Of a stretch of 63,601 bases of DNA, positions 19,383 through 28,272 are shown piece after piece. The notes under the pieces are model-generated. The model saw only the letters and a program-made list of their open reading frames with translations, was not told where the DNA came from and did not search any database. The position numbers were made by a program, and so were the translations under genes. Source of the DNA: Acidobacteriota bacterium (lineage in GTDB: Bacteria; Acidobacteriota; Vicinamibacteria; Vicinamibacterales; UBA2999); NCBI GenBank assembly GCA_016184455.1, contig JACPCS010000076.1:1-63601 (forward strand), in the 5' to 3' direction. Each line of letters begins with the position of its first letter. Within the stretch, counting starts at the first letter, position 1.

Positions 19383-19787
19383 ATGAAACGTTGTCTATCG
19401 GCGGCACTGGCTGTCACGTTCGTCGTCCTGGTCGTTCCGGCCGGGGCTCACCACTCGTTCAATACCTTCTACGACATGTCGCGCACGCTCCAGATCGAGG
19501 GCGTCGTCAAGTCGTTCAGGCTGGTCAGTCCGCATTCGGAAATGATTGTTGAAGTCGCGGACGCGGGCGGCAGGACGGTGGAGTGGCGCATCACCGCGAG
19601 AACGGGCGCGGTCAACGCCAAGCGCGAGGGGTGGAAGGTTGAAGAATTCGTCGGCAAGAAGGTGAAGGTGACCGGCAATCCGACCCGCCGGGAAGGTGGG
19701 ACCGCCATGGCCGCAGGCGTCGTCGCGTTCGAAGACGGGAAAGTGGTGTGCCTCGGCGGGTGTCCGGGTGGACCCCCGGTCGAATAG
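19383..19787 (+). CDS. DUF6152-type small secreted protein
   Basis: A 134-residue paralogue with a signal peptide ending in PAGA, which leaves His-His-Ser-Phe-Asn as the predicted mature N-terminus. The conserved Pro-His is in the segment LVSPHSEMIVEV. It has a C-terminal Cys pair (CLGGCPGG) not found in the other copies, which could form a disulfide or bind a metal. It lies 13 bases after receptor C and 16 bases before the next secreted protein. Confidence 0.8.
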   Translation: MKRCLSAALAVTFVVLVVPAGAHHSFNTFYDMSRTLQIEGVVKSFRLVSPHSEMIVEVADAGGRTVEWRITARTGAVNAKREGWKVEEFVGKKVKVTGNPTRREGGTAMAAGVVAFEDGKVVCLGGCPGGPPVE

Positions 19788-19803
19788 GCGCAGGGAGGGA
19801 CGC

Positions 19804-20601
19804 GTGACTCGCGCGAAAGCCGTGGCACGGGCCGGTGCGTGCCTTGCCCTGATGCTCGCGATCGGAACGGCGAACGCCGCCGCTCAGACCGACGAAGAGT
19901 ACGAAAAGATGCTGCCCTTCATCGGGCATTGGGATTCCGACGTCGCCGTGCCCGACGGCCAGGACCGCGGCAACTGCGGCGGCCGCACGGGCGACGCCGG
20001 CGAGAAGCTCCTGAACTGCTCGTTGCCGGTCGATCAGCTGCCGCTGAACGCGCGGGGCGAAGCCTGGCTGAAGTACGTGGACATCATGCAGTCACCGACG
20101 ACCGTCGCCTGCGCGCAGCTCGGCCTGCCGGCCCTGCTCACCGACGGCGCCTACATTTCCGCGTCGCCCGGCCGCGTCGAGATGCAGCATCCGACCAACG
20201 GGAACGTGGCGCGGACGATCTGGCTGAACGGCGGTCCGAAGCCGCTGCCGGGACAGCTCTTTCAGCACGGCCTCTCGATCGGGCGCTTCGACGGCGAGGA
20301 CTTCGTGATCGAAACCGACCACTTCACCTTCGATCCCGACGGCATCGACGACCATCTCCACATGGCCTCGTCCGTGAGCAAAAAGGTCACGGAACGCCAT
20401 CAGCTCATCGACGGCGAGCATCTGCGGATCGTCATCACGCTGGAAGACCCGATCTTCCTGACCCGGCCGTTCACGTGGGCGATCCTCTGGTCGAAGAAGC
20501 AGGGAGGACCGCCACCCGCCTGGCGGGCGTGCGACCCGGAGTCGGCGCGCCGCGAGGTGGAGTACGCGTATCCGGGCAAGAAGTATCAGGACGCCAAGTA
20601 G
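19804..20601 (+). CDS. Secreted hypothetical protein, 265 residues
   Basis: The start is the GTG at 19804, with AGGGAGGG just upstream; it gives a signal peptide ending ANAAAQ. The mature chain opens DEEYEKMLPFIGHWDSD and carries several Cys residues (GNCGG, LLNCSL, ACAQ, RACDP). Motifs such as GLSIGRFDGEDFVIETDHF and RHQLIDGEHLRIVITLEDPIF resemble the PDLxGVW family (weight of W/D 'GEDFVIET' and 'DPxFLTRPFTW'), so it may be a divergent relative. The function is unknown. Confidence 0.65.
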   Translation: MTRAKAVARAGACLALMLAIGTANAAAQTDEEYEKMLPFIGHWDSDVAVPDGQDRGNCGGRTGDAGEKLLNCSLPVDQLPLNARGEAWLKYVDIMQSPTTVACAQLGLPALLTDGAYISASPGRVEMQHPTNGNVARTIWLNGGPKPLPGQLFQHGLSIGRFDGEDFVIETDHFTFDPDGIDDHLHMASSVSKKVTERHQLIDGEHLRIVITLEDPIFLTRPFTWAILWSKKQGGPPPAWRACDPESARREVEYAYPGKKYQDAK

Positions 20602-20610
20602 GGGGACGGC

Positions 20611-21720
20611 ATGAAACGACGTGCGGCCTGCGCCTGCGGCGCGGCACTGCTGTCAGGTTCGTTGGTCGGTCATCTCCATGCGCAGGCCGCCACGGCCAGC
20701 TCTCGCGTGGCCGCGGCGCGGGCGGCCATCGCGCCGAAAGGCGCGGACCCGAAGAAGACTCCGCCGTTCCACGTCTTCCAGGCGCTCTTCGATCAGGCGT
20801 GCCAGGAACCGAAGCTGCCCGATGTCGTGCGCACGAACGATCGTTCGGCCATCGTGCCGCGCAAGGAATGGTTCGCGTGGCCGGCGAACATCTTCGACAG
20901 CCTGTACTTCATTGGCACCCGGACGGCCGGCGTGTGGGCGGTCAACACGGCGGAAGGCATCATCGTGATCGATGCGAACTTCCACTACTCCAGCAAGGAT
21001 CTCGTGCTGGGATTGCTGAACTTCGGCCTCGATCCCAACAACATCAAGTACATCATCATCACGCACGCGCACGACGATCGGTATTGGGGCGCAAAGGCGC
21101 TTCAGGACACGTATCCCAACGCGCGCATTGCGATGTCGGCCGCCGACTGGGACGTCGTGGCGAAAGACAACTCTCCTCCCGAGTTCAAGCCGAAGAGGGA
21201 CATGGTGATCGCCGATGGTCAGAAGATCACGCTCGGCGGCATCACCGTGACGGCCTACGTCACGCCGGGCCACACGCCCGGGACGCTGTCGCTCATCGTC
21301 GGACCGCTGACCAACCGCAAGAGCGTGGCGTCCGACGAGGGGCAGCATTGGGCGAGCATCTGGGGCGGCGTGGATGCCAGCATCGGGCGGCACGGCGTGC
21401 AGTACTACCCCGACGGCCAGACGATGATGCGGACGCACGTCGCCTCGTTGAGACGGTTCATGGACCTGAGTCGGAAAGCGGGCGCCGACGTGATTCTGAC
21501 GCCGACCCTGCGCCACATGAACTTTCAGGAGAAGCTGCGCGCCTGGCGGTACATGAATCCCGACGAGTCCGGAGGGGGCAGTCCGGAGGGCGTGCTCGGT
21601 GAGTGGCTGAAGCTCCGCGACCAGCCGCATCCGTTCGTGAACAAGGACGCGGTCGAGCGCCATTACACCGTGCTGCTCGAATGCTACGAAGCCCAGCTGG
21701 CCTGGCGAGCTGGGTCGTAG
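20611..21720 (+). CDS. Metallo-beta-lactamase-fold hydrolase, B3-like
   Basis: A 369-residue secreted MBL-fold protein. The metal motif reads ITHAHDDRYWG: HxHxD is complete but the final His of HxHxDH is Arg. It also has TPGHTPGTLSLI and an LTPTLRHMNF segment in the C-terminal part. The opening (PPFHVFQALFDQ) and overall pattern resemble subclass-B3-like enzymes such as those that hydrolyse lactones or beta-lactams, but the replaced His argues against calling it a resistance enzyme. It sits between secreted proteins and a membrane module, in the same direction. Confidence 0.75.
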   Translation: MKRRAACACGAALLSGSLVGHLHAQAATASSRVAAARAAIAPKGADPKKTPPFHVFQALFDQACQEPKLPDVVRTNDRSAIVPRKEWFAWPANIFDSLYFIGTRTAGVWAVNTAEGIIVIDANFHYSSKDLVLGLLNFGLDPNNIKYIIITHAHDDRYWGAKALQDTYPNARIAMSAADWDVVAKDNSPPEFKPKRDMVIADGQKITLGGITVTAYVTPGHTPGTLSLIVGPLTNRKSVASDEGQHWASIWGGVDASIGRHGVQYYPDGQTMMRTHVASLRRFMDLSRKAGADVILTPTLRHMNFQEKLRAWRYMNPDESGGGSPEGVLGEWLKLRDQPHPFVNKDAVERHYTVLLECYEAQLAWRAGS

Positions 21721-21729
21721 CGCGGGGAG

Positions 21730-22197
21730 ATGGAATCGGCTCTCGCGCAGCTTGAACAATCCGGCCTCGCCACCTGGATTCGCGAATCGGGGGTGCTGTA
21801 CGGGTATCCCCTGATTCTGTTCCTGCACACACTCGGCCTCAGCACGGTCGTCGGCCTGAGCTCGGCGATCGATCTGAGGGTGCTCGGCGTCGCCCGCGCA
21901 ATTCCTCTCGCGTCGCTGCAGAAGACCTTCTCACTCATCTGGGCGGGCCTCGCGCTGACGGCCGCGACCGGGACCCTGCTGTTCATCGCCGACGCGACCA
22001 AGCACGCGTCCAACCCCGCGTTTTACGTGAAGCTCGTGTTTGTCGTCACCGCCGTCGTGACGCTCGCGCGCATGCGGACCCGCGTGTGTGGCGCCGAGCA
22101 GCGCGGCACCCTCCTGGCTGCCGCATCGCTCGGGTCCTGGTTCGCCGCCCTGAGCGCCGGCCGCCTGATGGCCTACGTCAGCGAGTTCGTGTCGTGA
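21730..22197 (+). CDS. DUF6644-like membrane protein
   Basis: A 155-residue integral membrane protein with about four hydrophobic segments. Conserved features shared with the paralogue at 30716 are LxxSGLxTWxRE at the N-terminus, LHTxGL with a His inside the first membrane helix, IDLRxLGV, ATGTLLF/VTGSLLF, KLVFV and GRLLAYVS/GRLMAYVS at the C-terminus. I assign it to DUF6644 from these motifs, with moderate confidence. Its stop overlaps the start of the larger membrane protein by 4 bases, and the pair recurs at 30716-32150. The membrane-embedded His could bind haem (inference). Confidence 0.75.
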   Translation: MESALAQLEQSGLATWIRESGVLYGYPLILFLHTLGLSTVVGLSSAIDLRVLGVARAIPLASLQKTFSLIWAGLALTAATGTLLFIADATKHASNPAFYVKLVFVVTAVVTLARMRTRVCGAEQRGTLLAAASLGSWFAALSAGRLMAYVSEFVS

Positions 22198-23108
22198 ACC
22201 TTGCGCACGCGCACCTCCTCCTCAATCACGTTCCGACCGTCGGCTTCGCCTTCGGCATCGCGTTCTCTGTCGCGGCGCTCGTCCGGACGAGCGAGGATCT
22301 GAAGCGCGCCAGCTTCGTCGTGTTCTTCGGCGTCGCCCTCGTCGCCATTCCCACCTATGTGAGCGGCAACGCCGCGCATGACGTGCTCCAGCAGGACCCG
22401 GGGGTGTCACAGGACCTGATTGCCGCGCACCAGAACGCGGCGATGCTGGCGCTCATCCCGATGGAGGTGACGGGTCTCGTCGCCTGGATGGCGCTCTGGC
22501 GGTTCCGGCCCTGGAACGTGCCGGCCGTGCTGAGCCTGTCGATCGTGACCTTCGCGCTCATGGCCAGAGCGGCCACTGTCGGCGGTCAGATCCGGCACCC
22601 TGAAATCGTGGCGGCGGGAGCCCTCGTCTATGCGCCGGCATGGCCCAGCCCCGCGGCGATCGGAGCGGCGCTGGTCCTCGACAACCCGTGGGTGTGGCCG
22701 ATCTGCGAGGTCTTTCATTTCGTCGGATTGTGCCTGCTGTTTGGCGTCGTCCTGATCGTGAACCTCCGGATGCTGGACCTCATCGACGGCGTGTCTTTCG
22801 CGGCCATCAACCGGCTGCTGCCCTGGGCCGTCGCCGGACTCGTCATCAACATCGCGACGGGGTTCCTCTTCTTCCTGGCGGCTCCCGACCAGTACACGCA
22901 GAACACCGCGTTCGCGTGGAAGATGGGATTGGTGTCGCTCGGAGGCCTCAGCCTGCTCTATCCGACGATGGTCGATGAGGACACGGCCTCGACGGGCGAT
23001 CTGCTGCACGCCGGTGCCACGCGCAAGCTGGTTGCGGCGGGCTCGATCTGCATCTGGATTGGCGTGATCTTCCTCGGCCGGTTTCTGCCCTATCTCGGGT
23101 CGGAGTAG
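22194..23108 (+). CDS. Polytopic membrane protein, partner of DUF6644-like protein
   Basis: A 304-residue membrane protein starting at GTG 22194, overlapping the previous stop (GTGA). It has about eight hydrophobic segments. The N-terminal half begins AHAHLLLNHVPTVG, and the C-terminal half (WPICEVFHFVGLCLLFGVVLIVNLRMLD) repeats the DUF6644-like pattern. Several His residues lie within membrane segments, including LLLNH, AAH and FHF. The paralogue at 31200 keeps the same His positions. I read it as the larger half of a two-protein, possibly haem-binding, electron-transfer module; this is inference. Confidence 0.7.
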   Translation: MNLAHAHLLLNHVPTVGFAFGIAFSVAALVRTSEDLKRASFVVFFGVALVAIPTYVSGNAAHDVLQQDPGVSQDLIAAHQNAAMLALIPMEVTGLVAWMALWRFRPWNVPAVLSLSIVTFALMARAATVGGQIRHPEIVAAGALVYAPAWPSPAAIGAALVLDNPWVWPICEVFHFVGLCLLFGVVLIVNLRMLDLIDGVSFAAINRLLPWAVAGLVINIATGFLFFLAAPDQYTQNTAFAWKMGLVSLGGLSLLYPTMVDEDTASTGDLLHAGATRKLVAAGSICIWIGVIFLGRFLPYLGSE

Positions 23109-23152
23109 GAATTCGGCTGATCTATACTCCCCGGGCGGCCAGGCAGGCACTG

Positions 23153-24091
23153 ATGCGAAACCGGTTCGCGGTGTGGTTCGGGCTCGGCTTCCTCGTCGTC
23201 AGGGGCCTGTCGCCGGATCCCGCTGCCCAGAGCGCGACAGGCGGAACGCCGCCGCTGGCCGGCACCTGGAGGCTCATCGCCCTGGAGCGGGCGGATCGGA
23301 ATCAGTCGCTCGCGCCGGTTCCCAATCCTGCCGGAATTCTGATCCAGGATGCGGCGGGACACGCGATCGAGATCGTCACGCAGTCAGGACGGCCCGCCGC
23401 GCTCAATGCTGCCGAGCAGCTGATGACGTACCACGCGTTCTGGGGCACGTCTGCCGTCGATCCGAGTCGATCGACCGCGACGTATCGGATCGCCGGCGAT
23501 CTGGATCCCGGCCGCAAGGATCAGCGCGTGGTCCGCACCATCGAGCGGACGGACGCGCAGCTCGTGCTGACGGAAGCCGGCGACGGCCGGCCGTCGGCCC
23601 GCATGACGTGGCAGCGGATTCCCGAGCTCGAGGCGCTGCCGTCGTATCAGGAAGGCATCGTCGGGTTCTGGCAGTGGACCGGCGCCGGGCTGTTCAACGC
23701 GAGCGGCGTCAACGTGCGCGAAGCCTCGCGCGATCCGAGCGTCATCGTCTATACGCCGACGGGGCACATGGCGGTGTTGTACCTGCCGCCGCCCGGCCGC
23801 AAGCCATTCGCGGCCGCGGCGCCGACGGTGGATGAAGCGCGCGCAGCCCTTCAGGGATCGGTGTCGTACTTCGGCACCTACATCGTGCAGCCGAAGAGCC
23901 GGGCCGTATTCCATTACCAGCTGGGGGCGGTCAACCCGGCCGCGGTCGGCGGCTCGTTCATGCGCAACTTCGAGATCGCCGGCGCGCAGGTCACGCTGCT
24001 GTTCCCGCCGACGACGGTGAACGGCGAGCGGGTGCGCAACACCTTGACCTTGAAGAGGCTGAGCGGCCTGGCCGAGATGTGGCCGCGCTAG
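23153..24091 (+). CDS. Secreted lipocalin-like protein (two repeats)
   Basis: A 312-residue protein with a signal peptide. The mature part contains two lipocalin-like halves. The first opens LAGTWRLIALERADRN and the second EGIVGFWQWTGAG near residue 165. Each half has a 'G.W' start, a middle strand with IEIVTQSGR or IVYTPTGHMAVLYL, a YFGTY or YHAFWGT motif and a terminal R-containing strand. These match the lipocalin-like (Lipocalin_5) pattern of bacterial secreted proteins. A TATACT -10-like element lies at about 23125. The ligand is unknown. Confidence 0.65.
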   Translation: MRNRFAVWFGLGFLVVRGLSPDPAAQSATGGTPPLAGTWRLIALERADRNQSLAPVPNPAGILIQDAAGHAIEIVTQSGRPAALNAAEQLMTYHAFWGTSAVDPSRSTATYRIAGDLDPGRKDQRVVRTIERTDAQLVLTEAGDGRPSARMTWQRIPELEALPSYQEGIVGFWQWTGAGLFNASGVNVREASRDPSVIVYTPTGHMAVLYLPPPGRKPFAAAAPTVDEARAALQGSVSYFGTYIVQPKSRAVFHYQLGAVNPAAVGGSFMRNFEIAGAQVTLLFPPTTVNGERVRNTLTLKRLSGLAEMWPR

Positions 24092-24170
24092 CGCGGATTT
24101 CGTTTCTGTGGCGCGAACCCTTCGGGTTCGCGAGGCGAGCCTGAAAGGCTCGCCCCACAAATCCGCGCTA
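24089..24170. repeat. Cloverleaf-like inverted-repeat element
   Basis: A 12-base outer stem (24089-24100 with 24159-24170) encloses a TGTGG/CCACA stem and two inner hairpins: GCGAACCC-TTC-GGGTTCGC at 24113-24131 and GGCGAGCC-TGAAA-GGCTCGCC at 24134-24154. It begins at the stop codon of the lipocalin-like gene. It looks like a REP-type element or a complex terminator. Confidence 0.8.
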
Positions 24171-24209
24171 GACGCATTTGAAAAGCATTTGAAAAATGCG
24201 CTAGTCGCA

Positions 24210-24238
24210 CCCCAACGCGCACAGTCCGCGCGTTGGGG
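24210..24238 (+). terminator. Strong hairpin before the cyclase-family gene
   Basis: An 11-base perfect stem (CCCCAACGCGC with its complement) has a 7-base loop and ends 27 bases before the ATG at 24266. A smaller direct repeat, GCATTTGAAAA twice, precedes it at about 24174-24195. There is no U-run, so it may be a leader structure instead of a terminator. Confidence 0.5.
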
Positions 24239-24265
24239 GCCCCGCAAGAAGTGGAGGAGCCAGTC

Positions 24266-25291
24266 ATGATGACCTCGAACATTGGCCGGATCGTGATGTT
24301 CACCGTGCTCGCCGCGATGCTTGCGGCCGGCGGGGGTCTCCTCGCGCAGACGCGCGAGAAGGGCCCGTGGTGGCCGTCGCCGCACGGCCCGAAGGATCAG
24401 GTGGGCAACACGAACTACATCACGCCCGAGAAGATCGTGAAGGCGCTGCGGATTCCGAAGACCGGCCGGACCTACGAGCTGGGGCACATCTACGAGCCGG
24501 ACATGCCGCAGTACGGGAATCGGCCGTTCTATCTGATCACCCATATGGCGCCGGCACCGGTGAAGGAGGGCGCGGGCTTCGCGCAGCAGGAGTACTTCAC
24601 CGGCTACATCGGGCAGATGGGAACGCAGTACGACGGCTTCGGCCATCAGGGGCGCGTGGTGCGGATGGCCGACGGGACGTTGCGGAACGTGTACTACAAC
24701 GGCTTCACGCAGGAAGACCTGACCGGCCGCAATCGCGGTCAGGGCGGCCTCGAAGCGCTCGGCGTCGAGAACGTCAAGCCGATCATCACGCGCGGCATCC
24801 TCATCGACATCGCCGCCTACAAGGCCATCGCGACGCTCGACAGCCGCTACGAGGTGACGATGGCGGACGTGCGCGGCGCGCTCGCGAAGCAGGGGATCAA
24901 GGAGGACAGCATCGAGCCGGGCGACGCCATTCTCTTCAACTACGGGTGGGCCGTGAACTGGACCAACCCGCAGAAGTACAACGACGCGCGGTTCTTCGTC
25001 GGCGAAAACCAGGGCTCGCCCGGGATCGGCGTGGAGGTGTCGCGCTGGGCGGTGGCGAAGAAGGCCTCGATGGTCGGCGCCGACAGCTGCTGCGTGACGA
25101 TTCAGCCGCCGGTCCGGCCGGAGCTGGGCAATGTGCACCACGAGCTGCTCTTCGGCGGCGTGGGGATGCTCGAGAACATGGATCTGCGCGAGCTCGCGCG
25201 CGATCGCGTGTACGAGTTCCTCTATGTGAACCTCGTCGAGCGCATCAAGGGCGCGACCGGATCGCCCGTGCGTCCGATCGCCATCCGCTAG
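24266..25291 (+). CDS. Cyclase-family protein (kynurenine formamidase-like fold), secreted
   Basis: A 341-residue protein starting at ATG 24266 after GTGGAGGAG. It has an N-terminal signal or anchor segment, then the cyclase-family core with a typical DPKDQVGNTNY-like opening (GPKDQVGNTNYI) and an IEPGDAILFNYGW strand. The usual metal-binding HxGTHxD motif reads GQMGTQYDGFGH here, so both histidines are Gln, though the Asp and the later His remain. This could mean a changed metal site or a specialised branch. The amidohydrolase gene follows 9 bases later. Confidence 0.8.
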   Translation: MMTSNIGRIVMFTVLAAMLAAGGGLLAQTREKGPWWPSPHGPKDQVGNTNYITPEKIVKALRIPKTGRTYELGHIYEPDMPQYGNRPFYLITHMAPAPVKEGAGFAQQEYFTGYIGQMGTQYDGFGHQGRVVRMADGTLRNVYYNGFTQEDLTGRNRGQGGLEALGVENVKPIITRGILIDIAAYKAIATLDSRYEVTMADVRGALAKQGIKEDSIEPGDAILFNYGWAVNWTNPQKYNDARFFVGENQGSPGIGVEVSRWAVAKKASMVGADSCCVTIQPPVRPELGNVHHELLFGGVGMLENMDLRELARDRVYEFLYVNLVERIKGATGSPVRPIAIR

Positions 25292-25300
25292 GAGGACGAC

Positions 25301-26200
25301 GTGTCGATCTCACGCCGGCGATTCATCGAGACAGTCGGAGGCGCCGCTGCAACCGCGGCGCTCGCGCCCGCGCTCACGCGTGCGCAGGCACCGCGCGCCC
25401 TGCTGGTGGTCGATGCGCAGGTCCATCTCTGGAAGGGCCATACGCCCTTCGCTCCAGCCCACCGCCAGGTCGTCGACTTCACGCCCGAGGATGCGCTGAA
25501 GGAGATGGATGCCGGCGGCGTCAGTGCCGCGGTCATTCATCCGCCGACCTGGGATCCCGACTCCAACGCGCTCGCCGTCGAGGCCGCGCGCACGTATCCC
25601 AACCGGTTTGCCATCCTCGGGAACTTCCCGCTCGATCGGCCCGACAGCCGGGACGGCATCGATCGGATGAAGGGCCAGCCGGGGATGCTCGGGCTGCGCT
25701 TCGTCTTCAATCAGCCGCATCAGCAGACGTGGCTGACCGACGGCACGATCGACTGGCTGTGGCCGGCGGCCGAGCGTGCCGGCATGCCGGTCGCGCTGCT
25801 CGGGCCCGGTCTGCTGCCGGCGATCACCCGGATCGCGCCGCGCCATCCGCGGCTGAAACTCGTCATCGACCACTTCGCCGCACCGGATAAGAACTGGTCG
25901 AACCTGCCGGAGCTCGTCGCGACGGCCAAGTTCCCGAACGTCGCGCTGAAGGCCACGGGCGCGCCCAGCTACTCGAGCGAGGCGTACCCGTACCGCGACA
26001 TCCACGGCCACATCCGCCGGCTGTACGACGCGTTCGGCCCGGAGCGCATGTTCTGGGGCACCGACATTACGCGCATGCCGGTCTCGTGGCGGCAGTGCGT
26101 GACGCTCTTCACCGAAGAACTGTCGTGGCTCTCGGCGAAGGACAAAGAGCTGATCATGGGGCGCGCGCTCTGCAGGTGGCTTGGCTGGAACCTGCCTTGA
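25301..26200 (+). CDS. Amidohydrolase 2 family protein, Tat-type signal
   Basis: A 299-residue protein starting at GTG 25301. Residues 4-7 are RRRF, followed by a hydrophobic segment, which resembles a twin-arginine signal and fits export of a folded metalloenzyme. The core has VVDAQVHLW, the usual opening of amidohydrolase 2 enzymes such as 2-pyrone-4,6-dicarboxylate lactonase relatives, then VIDHFA, and WGTDITR carrying the conserved Asp. It follows the cyclase-family gene by 9 bases, and the two probably act on related carbonyl or lactone compounds. Confidence 0.82.
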   Translation: MSISRRRFIETVGGAAATAALAPALTRAQAPRALLVVDAQVHLWKGHTPFAPAHRQVVDFTPEDALKEMDAGGVSAAVIHPPTWDPDSNALAVEAARTYPNRFAILGNFPLDRPDSRDGIDRMKGQPGMLGLRFVFNQPHQQTWLTDGTIDWLWPAAERAGMPVALLGPGLLPAITRIAPRHPRLKLVIDHFAAPDKNWSNLPELVATAKFPNVALKATGAPSYSSEAYPYRDIHGHIRRLYDAFGPERMFWGTDITRMPVSWRQCVTLFTEELSWLSAKDKELIMGRALCRWLGWNLP

Positions 26201-26271
26201 CCGCCCGTGCACCGGCACGTAAGATGAGCGCCGCCGCTTGCGATGCCGCAGCGAGAGGAGCCTGTATCCGG

Positions 26272-27159
26272 GTGAGGGGCTTGGGAAAACTCCGTGTTCT
26301 GGCGAGTGCGCTACTGCTGACCGGCTGGATCCAGCCGATCCTCGCCCAGGTCGACATCGCAGGTCTCTGGCGTCCGCTGCCGCGCAACCAGGACGGCAGC
26401 GGCATGACAGGCGACGCCGCCGGTGTGCCGCTCAGCCCCGAGGGTCGCTGGCGCGCGCACAGTTGGTCGCCCGACGACTTCGATGTCGCCGAGTGGGTCT
26501 GCCGGCCGCACGCGTGGGACTACTCGCTCGAGGGGCCGCTGTCGCCCGTCCGCTTCTGGCCGCAGATCGATGAGCCGACGCAGCGTCTCATCGCGTACCA
26601 CGGCCACATCAACATGATGGAGCAGGAGACGAGCATCTGGATGGACGGCCGCCCGCATCCGCCGGCGCACGCGCCGCATACGTGGAGCGGCTTTTCCACC
26701 GGCGCCTGGGAAGGCGATACGCTCGTGGTCACGACGACGCACCTCAAGGAGGCGTACATCCGGCGGTGGGGATTGATGCGCAGCGACCAGTCGGTCGTTC
26801 ATACACGCTGGCGGCGCATCGGCAACTATCTCCAGGCGACCTCGATCCTGTACGACCCGGTGTACCTCGCCGAGCCCTACGTCCGGACCACGATGATGTG
26901 GGTGTTCGACTCGGCGATGGTGATGGCGCCGTACCCGTGCGAGGAGGCGACCGAGACCGCCGTGCCGCGCGGGACGGTGCCCCACTTCCTGCCCGGCCGG
27001 AGCCCGCTGCCCGGACTCAATCCGACATTCGCCGACAGTTTTGCCACGCCGTACGAAGCACGGCTCGGCGGGCCTGAAACGCTGTACCCTGAGTTCATCG
27101 CCAAAATGAAAACCTTCGCGAAGCCGACCGTCCCGGCTCCGCCCGGATCGGACCGCTAG
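26272..27159 (+). CDS. Secreted PDLxGVW-related protein
   Basis: About 295 residues. The GTG at 26272 gives a clean signal peptide (VRGLGKLRVLASALLLTG); an ATG at 26224 is possible but adds a charged leader. The mature chain begins VDIAGLWRPLPRN. Shared family features are the GAWEGDTLVVTTTHLKE motif and an ILYDPVYLAEPY segment, equal to the 'DPxYL' strand of relatives. Its closest relative in the window is the protein at 28741 (MRAGYLRKNG versus LKEAYIRRWG). The stop overlaps the next gene's GTG by one base. The function is unknown. Confidence 0.65.
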   Translation: MRGLGKLRVLASALLLTGWIQPILAQVDIAGLWRPLPRNQDGSGMTGDAAGVPLSPEGRWRAHSWSPDDFDVAEWVCRPHAWDYSLEGPLSPVRFWPQIDEPTQRLIAYHGHINMMEQETSIWMDGRPHPPAHAPHTWSGFSTGAWEGDTLVVTTTHLKEAYIRRWGLMRSDQSVVHTRWRRIGNYLQATSILYDPVYLAEPYVRTTMMWVFDSAMVMAPYPCEEATETAVPRGTVPHFLPGRSPLPGLNPTFADSFATPYEARLGGPETLYPEFIAKMKTFAKPTVPAPPGSDR

Positions 27160-28184
27160 TGGTGCGCCGTCTGCCGCTCGTTCTCGCGGCGGTGACGTGT
27201 CTGGTCCTGGCCAGGGCCGGCGAGGTGGTGTCGACGCAGGCACCGGCGGGCGACAGCCAGACCGTCTGGCCGCCGCGCCTCACGGCCCCTGCGGCTGGCG
27301 ACGTGCAGGTGCTCCCGGTCCAGGGCAGCGTGTACATGATCGTCGGCGCCGGCGCGAACATCACCGTCCACGCCGGCAGCGAGGGCATCCTGCTCGTCGA
27401 CACCGGCCTCGCCTCGATGAGCGACACAGTGCTCGCGGCCATGAAGACGATCTCCACGCGGCCGCTGCGCTACATCGTCAACACGACCGAGTTCGAGGAC
27501 CACGTCGGCGGCAACGCCGCCATTGCCGACACGGGTGAGATCATTCCGTTCCGCGAGCCGAACTACACTGCGGGCCCGCAGGGCGCGCTCGATACGACGA
27601 AGGCCTCGGTGATCTCGTACTACACGATGTTTCACCGCCTCGCCGGCCCGACCGGCCGCACGCCGAAGATTCCGGAGCTCGGCTGGCCGGACAACACGTA
27701 CTCGATCGATCAGAAGCGGCTCTATTTCAACAACGAGGCGGTCGTCATCATGCACCGGCCGTCGAACACCGACGGCAACAGCATCGTCTTCTTCCGGAAA
27801 TCCGACGTCGTCAGCGTCGGCGATCTGATCGATCTGACGAGCTACCCCGTGATCGACGTTTCGGCCGGGGGCAGCCTCGACGAGTTCGTCGAGTCGCTGA
27901 ACCGTCTGATCGACATTGCCGTCCCCGCCGCCAATGCGGCCGGCGGCACGCTGATCGTGCCGGGGCACGGCCGCATCGCGGATCACGCGGAGGTCGTCTA
28001 CTACCGCGACATGATGACGATCGTCCGCGACCGCGTGCAGGACCTGACCAAGAAGGGGATGACCCTGGCGCAGGTGAAGGCCGCTCGACCGACGCGCGAC
28101 TGGGACCGCCGCTACGGCCGGACGACCGGACCGTGGACGACGGAGATGTTCGTCGAGGCGGTGTATCAGAGCCTCAAAAAATAG
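27159..28184 (+). CDS. Metallo-beta-lactamase-fold protein with degenerate metal motif
   Basis: A 341-residue paralogue of the minus-strand gene at 146, starting at GTG 27159 or 27162. It has a signal peptide. The metal motif reads VNTTEFEDHVGGN, again without the two leading histidines. Conserved later parts are the HRPSNTDGNSIVFF strand, VSVGDLIDL, VPGHGRIADHAE and a C-terminal GPWTTEMFVEAVYQ. Because the same positions are lost in both paralogues, the change is inherited and not a recent defect. Confidence 0.78.
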   Translation: MVRRLPLVLAAVTCLVLARAGEVVSTQAPAGDSQTVWPPRLTAPAAGDVQVLPVQGSVYMIVGAGANITVHAGSEGILLVDTGLASMSDTVLAAMKTISTRPLRYIVNTTEFEDHVGGNAAIADTGEIIPFREPNYTAGPQGALDTTKASVISYYTMFHRLAGPTGRTPKIPELGWPDNTYSIDQKRLYFNNEAVVIMHRPSNTDGNSIVFFRKSDVVSVGDLIDLTSYPVIDVSAGGSLDEFVESLNRLIDIAVPAANAAGGTLIVPGHGRIADHAEVVYYRDMMTIVRDRVQDLTKKGMTLAQVKAARPTRDWDRRYGRTTGPWTTEMFVEAVYQSLKK

Positions 28185-28254
28185 GCGGTAGCTGGTAGGC
28201 GGTGGCCGGTAGGTAGTTCCTGGTTCTTGCTACCAGCTACCGCCTACCGGCTAG
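28182..28254. repeat. Inverted array of 7-base units (GGTAGCT/GGTAGGC)
   Basis: The array begins at the stop codon. The left arm has GGTAGCT, GGTAGGC and GGTGGCC in 7-base register, and the right arm has GCTACCA, GCTACCG and CCTACCG. It resembles the arrays at 12384, 37719 and 56729 in sequence as well as period. Confidence 0.8.
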
Positions 28255-28272
28255 TTCGAAAGGAGCGATCAC

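Noticed and set aside
20611..21720. Antibiotic-resistance metallo-beta-lactamase
   Set aside because: The last metal-binding His of HxHxDH is Arg, and the gene lies among secreted proteins of unknown function, so resistance is not supported.
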